Below, one piece after another: positions 23,873-31,920 of a stretch of 34,284 bases of DNA. This stretch comes from Methanolobus bombayensis (lineage in GTDB: Archaea; Halobacteriota; Methanosarcinia; Methanosarcinales; Methanosarcinaceae). The position numbers were made by a program, and so were the translations under genes. Position 1 is the first letter of the stretch. Every line of letters begins with the position of its first letter. The notes beneath the pieces are model-generated. The model had not been told where the DNA came from, did no database searches, and saw nothing but the letters and a program-made list of their open reading frames with translations. The stretch covers positions 1 to 34,284 of the forward strand of contig NZ_JAGGKD010000020.1 of NCBI RefSeq assembly GCF_017873415.1, written 5' to 3'.

Positions 23873-24086
23873 AATTGTGGCTCAATTGAATTTGAAAAGG
23901 TATTTAAGATACTCAGTGATATATTCATTAATGTCCTGTGTTACCAGATCCTCCATGTAACCGGATTTAGTCGCAGGGCAGATTATATGTATTCACGATT
24001 TTGGTGCCTTTTTTCGTAAGGTATCATACTGTGTATCATGGTATTTTACTTACTGTTGATTCTATTGTAGTGCGGAAGAATATTCT
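23873..24086 (+). promoter_or_regulatory. Intergenic region ahead of cbiZ
   Basis: There is no gene here. A TATA-like GGTATTTAAGATA lies near 23899. A short hairpin, GTTAC (23940-23944) with GTAAC (23957-23961), follows. Nearer the gene, GTATCAT occurs twice (24021-24027 and 24033-24039, 12 bases apart), a possible regulator site. I see no cobalamin riboswitch: the conserved B12-box elements are absent. Confidence 0.35.
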
Positions 24087-25283
24087 ATGAAGTCCAGATC
24101 CACAAATAGGCCTGATGAAGACACAGGTTCTGCAAAAGCCGGTATTAGAAAAGAAGGAAAACGTTCTCTCCTGTTTGAGACAACTGGCAATGAGAAAATT
24201 TACAGATACAGCGATTCTATTCTTGTTAGTTTGCCGGAGGGACGGAAAACACTTACAACTTCATGGTTGAACGGTGGATTTCGTGAAGATATCAGGACAA
24301 TTTTCAATCACACAATACCAAAAGGCAAGCATGCTCCCAGGGAACTGGAAGGGGGAACTGTTCCTGCTTATCTTGGTATCATAGCAAAAAGACTTGGTGC
24401 TGATCCGGAGACTTCTTCAGGACTTCTGACTGCTGCTAACATGGATAATGTTGCCATAATCACAAAATCCTTCCGCGGGGTGGAGGTGACTGCTGTTATG
24501 ACTGCAGGTATTGAAGTTAACGGAGGACGAGCAGGAGATCCCGCTTCTTATTATCAGGAGAATGGTTCTCACCAGTTCATTCAGGGTACCATAAATATGA
24601 TAGTTATAATAGGTGCCGCCCTTCCGGATTATACCATGGCAAGAGCAATAATTACGGCAAGTGAGGCAAAGGCTGCCGCCCTCCAGCAACTGATGGCTCC
24701 AAGCAGATATTCTACCGGCATAGCTACCGGTTCGGGAACTGATATGATTGCAGTGGTCTGTGATGGTACAAGCTCTCTGACCCTGACGGATGCAGGCCAG
24801 CATTCAAAGCTTGGAGAACTTATAGGCAAGGTCGTGATAAAATGTACTCATAAGGCACTTGAACTGCAATCTGACCTGACAGTTCTTTCCCAGAGAGACA
24901 TGCTTGTAAGACTTGAACGGTTCGGAGTAACTGAGCTGGATTACTGGAATGTTGCATCAGGTCTTAATGGTGCTAATCGCAAAGCAGCTTTTTTTAAAGT
25001 GCTTAGGGAGATGTCAAAAAACCCGGTTCTTGTGAGCGCAATTGCTTCGGTATTGCATATTGTTGATGAGATATCATGGGGGCTTCTTCCTGAGACTGCA
25101 GGAGGGAAAGTTGCGGTTTCAGTAATGAAAGGTCTTCCGACAACACTTGGAATAGATGACACTATACCATTCGATGAATTAACTGATGAGAAAGATTCTG
25201 TTATAGATAACTGGGTCCGTGTAACCGCATGGATGGCAAAGAATTGTGATCAGAAGGGTTTGTGTGAGCAGGATGAGGATTAG
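24087..25283 (+). CDS. cbiZ: Adenosylcobinamide amidohydrolase CbiZ, with extra C-terminal domain
   Basis: CbiZ cleaves the aminopropanol linker of adenosylcobinamide (and in some species of whole cobamides) to adenosylcobyric acid, so that salvaged corrinoids can enter the synthesis pathway. Methanogens need this vitamin for methyl transfer. The first 240 residues match the family: TTSWLNGGFREDI (57-69), GLLTAANMDNVAI (112-124), TAGIEVNGGRAGDP (139-152) and ATGSGTDMIAVVCDG near 212-226. The C-terminal 150 residues, from about 250, form a helical domain (RLERFGVTELDYWNVASGL onward). Such extra domains occur in Methanosarcina CbiZ proteins; its function is unknown to me. The ATG has GGAAGA eight bases upstream. 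The TIM-barrel gene starts 18 bases after its stop. Confidence 0.9.
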   Translation: MKSRSTNRPDEDTGSAKAGIRKEGKRSLLFETTGNEKIYRYSDSILVSLPEGRKTLTTSWLNGGFREDIRTIFNHTIPKGKHAPRELEGGTVPAYLGIIAKRLGADPETSSGLLTAANMDNVAIITKSFRGVEVTAVMTAGIEVNGGRAGDPASYYQENGSHQFIQGTINMIVIIGAALPDYTMARAIITASEAKAAALQQLMAPSRYSTGIATGSGTDMIAVVCDGTSSLTLTDAGQHSKLGELIGKVVIKCTHKALELQSDLTVLSQRDMLVRLERFGVTELDYWNVASGLNGANRKAAFFKVLREMSKNPVLVSAIASVLHIVDEISWGLLPETAGGKVAVSVMKGLPTTLGIDDTIPFDELTDEKDSVIDNWVRVTAWMAKNCDQKGLCEQDED

Positions 25284-25301
25284 TTTTGAAGAGGGGAGAT
25301 T

Positions 25302-26285
25302 ATGAAAGAGCTGGTGAATTTTTCTCTGTATGAAAATGATATGAACATGTTTGACTCTGATTGGGGTATGATCAGGAATTTCCTTGTGCGGCATGATCTT
25401 GATGGTCTGGAACTTTTTGTGGATTCCTCTCCACTCCCTGAAGATGTGCCAAAGGACCTGGTTGTAGGGGTTCACCTGCCATACTGGATGGGAAGGCACA
25501 GGGCATGGGTTGATTCTTCTGTATTTACTCAGGATATGGAAGAGTTTGAGCGGATCTATGTTTTTGGCGGTAGCAGCCGTGATGAGGTAATCAGCACTTT
25601 CAGACAGGCTCTGGATAATGCACACACTCTGGATGCTGCATATGCGGTTTTCCATGTATCCTATGCCGAAATAGAGCAGGTCTACACACGCTGTTTTGAC
25701 TGTACCGATTATGATGTTCTTGATACAACCGCAGAGTTTCTGAATGAGGCAGTGTCTGTTTATCCTGGCGGCGAACCACCTGTAAGGCTCTTCTTTGAGA
25801 ACCTGTGGTGGCCGGGACTTACTTTTCTTGACCCTATGAATGTTGAATACTTTGCTTCCCTGCTTGAATTTGATAACTGGGCTTTTGTTCTTGACACGGG
25901 CCATCTGATGAATGCCACTATGGGGTGTGAAGATGAAGATTGTTCTATTGATGTGGTTCTTGATCTTCTTTCAAGTCATTCGGAGGAATTTATTAAAAGA
26001 ATTGAAGGTATGCATTTTCACTGCAGTCTGTCAGGTGAGTTCATGCGCAGTTCAATGGATTTAGAACTACCTGAAGGTTTTAGTTCCCTGTCATTCCATG
26101 AACGACTCATGTCTGTCATGGAAATACTGAATCAAATGGATGAACACATGCCATTTACCAATGAAAGGTGTTCTAAAATAGTTGATATGGTCGCCCCGGA
26201 ATATCTCACGCACGAATTCGTTTCAACTGACTTGCGCTCTCTTGATGAGAAACTGTATATACAGACACAAGCATTGCGTGAATGA
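25302..26285 (+). CDS. TIM-barrel AP-endonuclease-2-like protein, candidate cobamide phosphodiesterase
   Basis: The 327-residue protein has the xylose-isomerase/AP-endonuclease-2 barrel. Candidate metal ligands follow the usual order along the strands: H58 (GVHLPYW), H118 (AVFHVSYAE), E166 (LFFENLWW), D198 and H201 (VLDTGHLMN), and H238/H240 (GMHFHCS). It is a lyase, isomerase or phosphodiesterase by fold; the specific reaction is not visible. The gene is only 18 bases after cbiZ, with its own strong site AGAGGGGAG, so the two are one operon. CbiR, a bacterial enzyme of this same superfamily, removes the lower ligand of cobamides during remodelling. A similar role is a reasoned guess, not a recognition. 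Confidence 0.7.
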   Translation: MKELVNFSLYENDMNMFDSDWGMIRNFLVRHDLDGLELFVDSSPLPEDVPKDLVVGVHLPYWMGRHRAWVDSSVFTQDMEEFERIYVFGGSSRDEVISTFRQALDNAHTLDAAYAVFHVSYAEIEQVYTRCFDCTDYDVLDTTAEFLNEAVSVYPGGEPPVRLFFENLWWPGLTFLDPMNVEYFASLLEFDNWAFVLDTGHLMNATMGCEDEDCSIDVVLDLLSSHSEEFIKRIEGMHFHCSLSGEFMRSSMDLELPEGFSSLSFHERLMSVMEILNQMDEHMPFTNERCSKIVDMVAPEYLTHEFVSTDLRSLDEKLYIQTQALRE

Positions 26286-26289
26286 GTTA

Positions 26290-26350
26290 TAATTATTATT
26301 AGTTTTCATTTTATTGTTAGTATTTTTAGTTTTATTTTTTTATTTTTTAA
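26290..26350 (+). terminator. T-rich end of the cbiZ operon
   Basis: Runs of four to seven T, separated by one or two bases, fill this stretch after the TIM-barrel stop, with no hairpin. This is consistent with archaeal U-tract termination. Confidence 0.45.
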
Positions 26351-26359
26351 CAATATGAG

Positions 26360-26419
26360 CTGTTTAATGAGCCGTTAACGCAGTAAAATATATATGGGAC
26401 ACGATATTTACTTCTATAT
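26360..26419 (+). promoter_or_regulatory. Promoter of the ArsR-type regulator
   Basis: AAATATATAT (26386-26395) is a clear TATA box; transcription would begin about five bases before the ATG at 26420, so the message is nearly leaderless. TTAATGAGCCGTTAA just upstream is a loose inverted repeat that could be an operator. Confidence 0.5.
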
Positions 26420-26974
26420 ATGAGCTCTCTCGATAACAATGATTCCGAGAATCCAGAGCATACTGATCGTTTGAAACTTTTCAGTGCTCTTGGAAGTGAA
26501 ACCAGACTTAGAATGCTTCAAAGGCTTACTGAAGGCGAAATGCACATATCAGAACTTGCAAGGGAACTCAGTATCTCTGTACCGGTTGCTGCAAAACACG
26601 CAAATATACTGGAAGATGCTGACCTGATACAACGCAAAGTTTATGGAAAGACCCATGTCCTGCAACTTAACAACAAGAACATTTTCCATGCACTTGACAT
26701 ATTCGCACCTTCCAGAACCGTTGAGGTAAAAAAGGGCGCTACACTGCTTGAAGCACTCAAAAAGGCAGCAGTTGTCGAAGTGAAAGATGTCCACGGACAG
26801 GACAATATTGTTTCCACCAACGGTGAGGAAGGTTTCTTTGTTTATGAAGTGGACGGAGTTTTCTCTGATAAGAACGTTAATGAATATCTTTTCGATAAAG
26901 ATTCTACAGTTATGTGGAAAAAGCTCGAACCGATCAGCATCCTGAAAGTCAAAGTAAAGATCGCAGAGGAATAA
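26420..26974 (+). CDS. ArsR-family regulator with a beta-rich C-terminal domain
   Basis: Residues 20-85 are an ArsR winged helix: LFSALGSETRLRMLQRL, then HISELARELSISVPVAAKH, then LIQRKVYGKTHVLQL. The metal-binding ELCVCDL motif of metal sensors is absent, so it is not an arsenic or zinc sensor of the classical kind. Residues 100-184 are a second domain: VEVKKGATLLEALKKAA, then FFVYEVDGVFSD, NEYLFDKDSTVMWKK and a last strand. The order (leading strand, TLLEAL helix, xxVDG strand, yLfDkDsTVmW) recalls the DUF4430/transcobalamin-like beta-grasp domain, a tentative match by eye. The regulator lies just downstream of cbiZ and the TIM-barrel gene, but is transcribed from its own promoter. The target is unknown. 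Confidence 0.75.
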   Translation: MSSLDNNDSENPEHTDRLKLFSALGSETRLRMLQRLTEGEMHISELARELSISVPVAAKHANILEDADLIQRKVYGKTHVLQLNNKNIFHALDIFAPSRTVEVKKGATLLEALKKAAVVEVKDVHGQDNIVSTNGEEGFFVYEVDGVFSDKNVNEYLFDKDSTVMWKKLEPISILKVKVKIAEE

Positions 26975-26980
26975 TCTTAT

Positions 26981-27065
26981 TTTTGAAGAGCGCTAATCCG
27001 TTCTTCCAGTATCTTTTCTTTAGTTCTTTTTTCTTGTTTCATTCTTTTTTTAGTTCTTTCTTTTT
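26981..27065 (+). terminator. T-rich region with a 30-base repeat
   Basis: This T-rich stretch after the regulator contains two copies of a near-identical 20-base unit (27011-27030 and 27041-27060) with core TTAGTTCTTT, exactly 30 bases apart. It probably gives several chances to terminate. Confidence 0.45.
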
Positions 27066-27111
27066 AGATTCTGATGTTATTCAATTTTCATGAATACTTT
27101 CACCCCGCTTA

Positions 27112-27149
27112 CATGTCGCTTATATCTTGAGGTGTCATAGTCTCCTGTG
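27112..27149 (+). promoter_or_regulatory. Promoter of the radical SAM operon
   Basis: CTTATATC (27119-27126) lies about 26 bases before the GTG/ATG pair at 27147 and 27150, fitting a leaderless operon. GAGGTG at 27130-27135 is too far from the start to act as an ordinary ribosome site. Confidence 0.45.
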
Positions 27150-28292
27150 ATGACCCACAGAAGTCCTGCTAATGAGCACCATATGACGCTTATGGAAAGG
27201 ATGAGAGTATTGTCCGAAGGCACAAAGTATGACAGTTGCAACCAGAGTGCTGTTTGCCACGCTTTCGGTCCTGATGGCCGTTGCATACAGCTCTACAAAA
27301 CGCTGATGACAAATGCCTGCTCCGGGGAGTGCACGTATTGTCCGAACAGGTGCGGCAGAGATTCTGTGAAGGCATCGTTAAGTCCTGAAGAGATCGTGAA
27401 GATCACATGGTCATTCTATCGCAGAAATGCAATTGAAGGACTGTTCCTGTCATCAGGTGTCATGGGTGATTCGGAAAGAACTGCTGAGAAGCAACTGGAG
27501 GTAGCAAGACTTCTGAGGAGCCAGGGATTCACAGGTTATGTACATATTCGCGTGATGCCGGGGACACCTAAATATTTACTTGAAGAGATTTCTGAATGTG
27601 CAAATAAATTTGGTGTGAATGCAGAGACGACAAGTACAATAAATTACTCGGAAATATGCCCGAATTTCGATTACAAGAACGATGTACTTCAGCGTCTGCA
27701 ATGGACTCGCAATCTGATCAACAAAAAAAGAAAGGAGGAAGGTTTCAGAGGACGTATAATCGGTGCTAATGACACCCAGTTCGTTGTAGGAGCGGTCCAG
27801 GAATCTGACAGGGAGATTATAGGGACAGTTGAGGATTTTATGGACAAATATGAGTTAAGAAGACCATATTTCATGAGCTTTGATCCGGTTCCATTCACAC
27901 CTCTTGAGAATAATGAACCTTCTCCAATGTGGAGGGAGATACGGTTGTATCAGACATCTTATCTTCTGAAGGATTATGGAATGACTGCACATGACCTGGA
28001 TTCCGTTCTTGATGACAATGGCTTCCTTCTGGATATGGACCCCAAGATGCTTCTTGCTTCCTGCAATCCGGACATTTTTCCCATCAATGTTAACACTGCA
28101 AGCAGGGATGATCTGCTTAAGGTACCGGGAATCGGACCGGTGGGTGCCAACAGGATAATTCAGTCAAGACCAATAAGTTCTGAAAAGGAACTTACTCGTA
28201 TGGGTGTGGTTATCAGCCGTGCAAGGCCTTTTATTGAGCTCAACGGTAAAAGACAGACTAACCTTTTCTCTTTTACAGGTGTGGGAGCATGA
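27150..28292 (+). CDS. Radical SAM protein, putative DNA modification/repair type, with HhH
   Basis: The 380-residue protein has the radical SAM cluster motif ACSGECTYCPNRC with C57, C61 and C64. C30, C36 and C45 lie upstream in DSCNQSAVCHAFGPDGRC, and C68 lies just after, a pattern I know from the family annotated as putative DNA modification/repair radical SAM protein (TIGR03916). FYRRNAIEGLFLSSGV is also typical. The C-terminus has a helix-hairpin-helix DNA-binding unit, NVNTASRDDLLKVPGIGPVG. The reaction is unknown. It overlaps the DUF4130 gene by four bases (ATGA), its usual partner in bacteria. The ATG at 27150 is chosen; a GTG at 27147 and an ATG at 27183 are possible. Confidence 0.88.
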   Translation: MTHRSPANEHHMTLMERMRVLSEGTKYDSCNQSAVCHAFGPDGRCIQLYKTLMTNACSGECTYCPNRCGRDSVKASLSPEEIVKITWSFYRRNAIEGLFLSSGVMGDSERTAEKQLEVARLLRSQGFTGYVHIRVMPGTPKYLLEEISECANKFGVNAETTSTINYSEICPNFDYKNDVLQRLQWTRNLINKKRKEEGFRGRIIGANDTQFVVGAVQESDREIIGTVEDFMDKYELRRPYFMSFDPVPFTPLENNEPSPMWREIRLYQTSYLLKDYGMTAHDLDSVLDDNGFLLDMDPKMLLASCNPDIFPINVNTASRDDLLKVPGIGPVGANRIIQSRPISSEKELTRMGVVISRARPFIELNGKRQTNLFSFTGVGA

Positions 28293-29134
28293 TAGTAGCA
28301 TTCAGGGAAAATGTGGAAGGTGTTCTGCTTGCATGTGCGGAACTTATGGAAAATAAAGACTGCGAACTTATCAGTGCAAAGGACAGAGATGCGCTGAAGA
28401 AGAAAATGGATTTTACAGGTATCAGTGATGTTAAACAACTGGGTTTCAGGGCTACAGCTGACACATCAAAACTGCTTCGCCATATTTTTGGTGCACAAAG
28501 ACCAAGGATGTTCCAGCGTGATCCTGATGTTGAGGGTTACATCTCTCTGGTTCTGAGGCACCGAAGTTCAAGACCAATTGAACTTGTCCATTTCCTGGCT
28601 TCGTGTGAAGGTAATGCAGAATTCCTATATTCCGGTAAAACTCGAATCGGAAAGAAATACTATAATTACATGCGTGATGTGAGCCGGTCATATCATCGTA
28701 TGTGCATGTTTTCACGTCCTTATTCAGTAGGTGGTGTACTTTCTGTGAAAGTAGATTCACCTCATAGTATTGGAGATATGTTCTGTCGCTGGCTTTCCAG
28801 AAAGAATCCCGATCTTCCAGTGGCTGTGATTCAAGGTGATATTGCCTGGATAGGCAATGGAAGGCACGTGGGACTGGAACATTATACAACTGTTCCTGCC
28901 TCTCTTGCAGGAAGTCTGGAATTTACATCCGCAACAGATGAGATCGATGACCTGTGGGATATGTATTATGATTCACAGGCAATTCCTCAGAGGAGAAACA
29001 AATCTCATGCAAAACAATTACAACCAAAGGCATCAGCTTCTATGAGCAAGATGTCTGAAAGAGACAGGTATAAGGTTGAAAGAGGGATTGCAAATTGCAC
29101 TCTTGATAATTTTGCATCCGGATCGGAGGTGTAG
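28289..29134 (+). CDS. DUF4130 / TIGR03915-type putative DNA repair protein
   Basis: The 281-residue protein is the usual companion of the preceding radical SAM protein. The middle region has the family elements: YISLVLRHRSSRP (about 82-94) in the helical part, then MRDVSRSYHRMCMFSRP (128-144) with the conserved His-Arg, and later HSIGDMFCRWLSRKNPDLP. The tail after 235 is basic and variable (RRNKSHAKQLQPK). The fold has been compared with uracil-DNA glycosylases for some members; catalytic residues cannot be named here. Translation is coupled to the radical SAM gene by the ATGA overlap. The MutS-like gene begins five bases after its stop. Confidence 0.82.
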   Translation: MIVAFRENVEGVLLACAELMENKDCELISAKDRDALKKKMDFTGISDVKQLGFRATADTSKLLRHIFGAQRPRMFQRDPDVEGYISLVLRHRSSRPIELVHFLASCEGNAEFLYSGKTRIGKKYYNYMRDVSRSYHRMCMFSRPYSVGGVLSVKVDSPHSIGDMFCRWLSRKNPDLPVAVIQGDIAWIGNGRHVGLEHYTTVPASLAGSLEFTSATDEIDDLWDMYYDSQAIPQRRNKSHAKQLQPKASASMSKMSERDRYKVERGIANCTLDNFASGSEV

Positions 29135-29139
29135 TTCTA

Positions 29140-31254
29140 ATGCTGGCAGAAGTGAGAACATTACAGGATATTCCCGGTATAGGGAACAAGATGTCAAAAC
29201 GTTTCGTTGAGCATTTCGGTAGCGAAGTTCAGGCACTCGATGCAATACTTGCAGGAGACATTGCCAGCATTTCAGAAGTAGAAGGAATAGGACAGCGCTA
29301 TGCCATATCGTTAATACAGGATGTTTCTTCCAGGGTGGAGGGTGTCACAGTGGATGACTTTTTGAGAACCCAGGAGGCAATGGATGTTTACGAAAAATTG
29401 ATCGATCTTGTGCGTGAATTTGCGCATACACGTTATTCCAGAGATAAATTGCACGTATTTTTCCCATATCCTTCTGCAAAAGAAGAAAAGATCATGCAGG
29501 TAAGGGAATCAGTTTCATATTATATGCAGACTGCCAGCATCCTGGAAGGTGATAAAACTATTGCAGATCATCTCTCAACGGTATCCCAGCTTAATTTCAG
29601 GCATCAATGTCCCAAAATACGGGATCGTGTGATTATTACGTCTGATCAGGAATGCTATGAGTCTGCAAAAAAGCGTTTTTCAGGTCTAATTGATGTTCAT
29701 TTTTCTCGTTCCCTTTCTGAATTCATAGATATTTCCAGGGGTTTTTCCCAGGTGATTGCTGTGGGTGATGATTTTCTGGCTTTTGATTTTCCCGAGGATG
29801 TAGAGCCGGAATTTGTGTCTGACCTGGATGACCTGGATGATTACAGGATTGTCCCTGAAAAGGAGATATTCCTGTTTTCACGTAATCTCAAGTCTCTTGA
29901 GTCTTCTGTTAACCTGGTGAAGTTGTTTCGGTCCAAAGGTGTAAGCTTCTTTGAGAAAATAGATGATGATGCGATTGAAATGTTGTCATCTACTCTGGCT
30001 CTTATTGATGTGAATGGTGATATTGTCCATGGGATGGATTCCGAGCTGGACAGGATATCCGATGCAATTTGCAATCTCAATTCAGTTGTCAATGAAACTG
30101 TTAGCTCTGTAAATGAAGAACTGAATTCTACTCTTGAAAAGAGTCAGATGACTCTAAGTGGGCAGGATATGCTTAAGGTCATGAACGGTTCAATTGAACT
30201 GAAGGAGATATTGGGTAAGAAGTTGCATAAAAATTACAGTTCAATTGTAAAAGATGCTATAGAAAAAATATGTAATGGACTTAATCTGGAGAAAAAAGAA
30301 AGGTTACTTGTTGATTCTCTTTTCCCCGGGGAAATAATGCACCCTATAGAGGCTGATGTTGATGCCCTAAACAATCTCAGGCAGCATCTGGATAAAAAAG
30401 CACTTAAAAGAAAGTTCGATCATAAGCGTGAAGTTTCCCGCATATTGTCTGGCTATAGAGAACTTTCCCGGGAGATGGTAAAGTCAGTTCTTGACTTTGA
30501 CGTGGGTTTTGCTATTGGTTTGTTTTCCATTACATATGGTCTTTCAATGCCTGAGATAATAGAAGGTTCAGGGATTGGTTTTAAAGGTGGAAGAAATCTT
30601 TTCCTGCTTTCAAGGCATGGTGATGTAACTCCTGTGGATTACTCTATAGGTACAAGTTCTCTTGGTCCGCAAAATGAAGATAGTCGTGTTGTACTTTTAA
30701 GCGGGGTAAATTCAGGAGGTAAAACATCTTTGCTGGAATTACTTGCACAAAGCATTATTCTTGCACACATGGGTTTTCCGGTTCCTGCAGAAAAGATGGA
30801 AATATCTCTTACAGACTCAATGTATTATTTTGCCAAATCAAAAGGTACGCTGGATGCAGGAGCTTTTGAAACAACACTTACTGAGTTCTCAGTGATTGCT
30901 GATGAGTCTGCAAAGTTCGTACTGGCTGACGAGCTGGAGTCTATTACAGAACCTGGTGCATCAGCAAAGATCATGGCAGGCATACTTGAAGTTCTCATGG
31001 AAAATGATAGTACGATGTCGATTTTTGTGTCACATCTTTCCGAGCAGATAATGGAAAATATCAACTGTAATATCCGGGTTGATGGAATAGAGGCCAGTGG
31101 GCTTGATTCAGAACTTAATCTTATGGTTGACAGGAACCCACGCTACAATTATGTTGCAAAAAGCACTCCTGAATTGATAGTGGAAAGGCTTTCAAAGAAG
31201 ACCGGTGGCAAAGAACAGGAGTTTTACGAAAAATTAAGAACTAAATTCCGATAA
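29140..31254 (+). CDS. MutS-family ATPase with N-terminal helix-hairpin-helix domain
   Basis: The 704-residue protein opens with two helix-hairpin-helix units (DIPGIGNKMSKRFVEHFG, about 10-27, and VEGIGQRYAISLIQD, about 47-61). A long helical MutS core follows, then the MutS ATPase. Walker A is SGVNSGGKTSLLE (about 521-533). KGTLDAGAFETTLTEF is the activation (ST) region and FVLADELES (about 593-601) is Walker B; SHLSEQ carries the switch histidine. There is no MutS mismatch-recognition Phe-x-Glu domain and no Smr nuclease domain at the end, so it is neither MutS1 nor MutS2. The gene has a near-perfect GGAGGTG site eight bases before its ATG. It completes a three-gene operon of DNA-binding proteins. 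Binding to branched DNA is a likely activity by family, but untested. Confidence 0.85.
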   Translation: MLAEVRTLQDIPGIGNKMSKRFVEHFGSEVQALDAILAGDIASISEVEGIGQRYAISLIQDVSSRVEGVTVDDFLRTQEAMDVYEKLIDLVREFAHTRYSRDKLHVFFPYPSAKEEKIMQVRESVSYYMQTASILEGDKTIADHLSTVSQLNFRHQCPKIRDRVIITSDQECYESAKKRFSGLIDVHFSRSLSEFIDISRGFSQVIAVGDDFLAFDFPEDVEPEFVSDLDDLDDYRIVPEKEIFLFSRNLKSLESSVNLVKLFRSKGVSFFEKIDDDAIEMLSSTLALIDVNGDIVHGMDSELDRISDAICNLNSVVNETVSSVNEELNSTLEKSQMTLSGQDMLKVMNGSIELKEILGKKLHKNYSSIVKDAIEKICNGLNLEKKERLLVDSLFPGEIMHPIEADVDALNNLRQHLDKKALKRKFDHKREVSRILSGYRELSREMVKSVLDFDVGFAIGLFSITYGLSMPEIIEGSGIGFKGGRNLFLLSRHGDVTPVDYSIGTSSLGPQNEDSRVVLLSGVNSGGKTSLLELLAQSIILAHMGFPVPAEKMEISLTDSMYYFAKSKGTLDAGAFETTLTEFSVIADESAKFVLADELESITEPGASAKIMAGILEVLMENDSTMSIFVSHLSEQIMENINCNIRVDGIEASGLDSELNLMVDRNPRYNYVAKSTPELIVERLSKKTGGKEQEFYEKLRTKFR

Positions 31255-31265
31255 TTCGGAATTAT
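31251..31265. repeat. Inverted repeat at the mutS-like stop codon
   Basis: ATAATTC, G, GAATTAT is a perfect 7-base inverted repeat with a single central base, overlapping the stop codon of the MutS-like gene in the short gap before the convergent hisB gene. It may help end transcription, but no T run follows. Confidence 0.35.
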
Positions 31266-31305
31266 GGAATCACAAAATAGATTAGTTTTCAGTTATTATG
31301 AAGTA

Positions 31306-31881
31306 TCAAAGCACTCCTTTGGTGCTTTTGATTTCATTCCCTTCTATAATTATTGCCCTTCTGAGAGCATAGGCGAAGGCTTTGAAGAGTGCTTCTATCT
31401 TATGGTGATCGTTGTCACCATAAACATGAGCATGCAAATTCATTTTAGCATTCTGGGCAACAGCTTCAAAGAAGTGATTAACCATCTGTGTGCTGAACTC
31501 ACCAACTTTAGGAGCTTTGAACTCTGCATCTATCACAAGATAGCTGCGTCCTCCAAGATCCATTGCAACCGTTGCAAGAGCTTCATCCATGGGGATACGT
31601 GCTTCTCCGAATCTTGCAATACCTGCCTTATTCCCAAGTGCTTCTGCCAGTACCTGACCAAGAACGATGCCTGTGTCTTCAATCAGATGGTGATCGTCTA
31701 CAATAAGATCTCCGGTAGCTTCTATTATAAGATTAAAGTTCCCGTGTTTTGTGAATGCGGTTAGCATGTGGTCAAAAAAACCGATTCCAGTACTTATGTC
31801 TGCAACACCTTCTCCATCAAGGTCAAGCTCGATGCTAATATCGGTCTCGCTGGTTTTGCGTGAAATATCTGCTTTTCTCAT
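31306..31881 (-). CDS. hisB: Imidazoleglycerol-phosphate dehydratase
   Basis: HisB removes water from imidazoleglycerol phosphate in histidine synthesis, using two manganese ions. The 191-residue product is the single-function archaeal form. Family sequences are [16 protein letters not shown] (32-47), [11 protein letters not shown] (62-72) with the metal-binding His-His, and [17 protein letters not shown] near 157-173. GGTGA lies before the ATG. It is the last gene of the hisG-hisA-hisB unit, 39 bases after hisA. A bulged hairpin (31305-31314 with 31322-31332) overlaps its end. Confidence 0.97.
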   Translation of the reverse strand: MRKADISRKTSETDISIELDLDGEGVADISTGIGFFDHMLTAFTKHGNFNLIIEATGDLIVDDHHLIEDTGIVLGQVLAEALGNKAGIARFGEARIPMDEALATVAMDLGGRSYLVIDAEFKAPKVGEFSTQMVNHFFEAVAQNAKMNLHAHVYGDNDHHKIEALFKAFAYALRRAIIIEGNEIKSTKGVL

Positions 31882-31920
31882 AGGTTCACCTGCTAACTTT
31901 GCTCACTATCTTTGACTGCT

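Noticed and set aside
23873-24086. Cobalamin riboswitch ahead of cbiZ
   Set aside because: Only a five-base hairpin is present; the conserved B12-box sequence and multi-stem core are missing, and such riboswitches are not typical of archaea.
25179-25904. 241-codon minus-strand frame across cbiZ and the TIM-barrel gene
   Set aside because: It overlaps two supported genes, and the product is Lys/Ile/His-rich without motifs.
27011-27060. 30-base repeat as a CRISPR-like or mobile element trace
   Set aside because: There are only two copies, both low-complexity T-rich sequence, with no spacers or flanking genes; a termination region is the simpler reading.
31264-31764. 166-codon plus-strand frame opposite hisB
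   Set aside because: HisB on the minus strand is certain; this frame is its reverse shadow.
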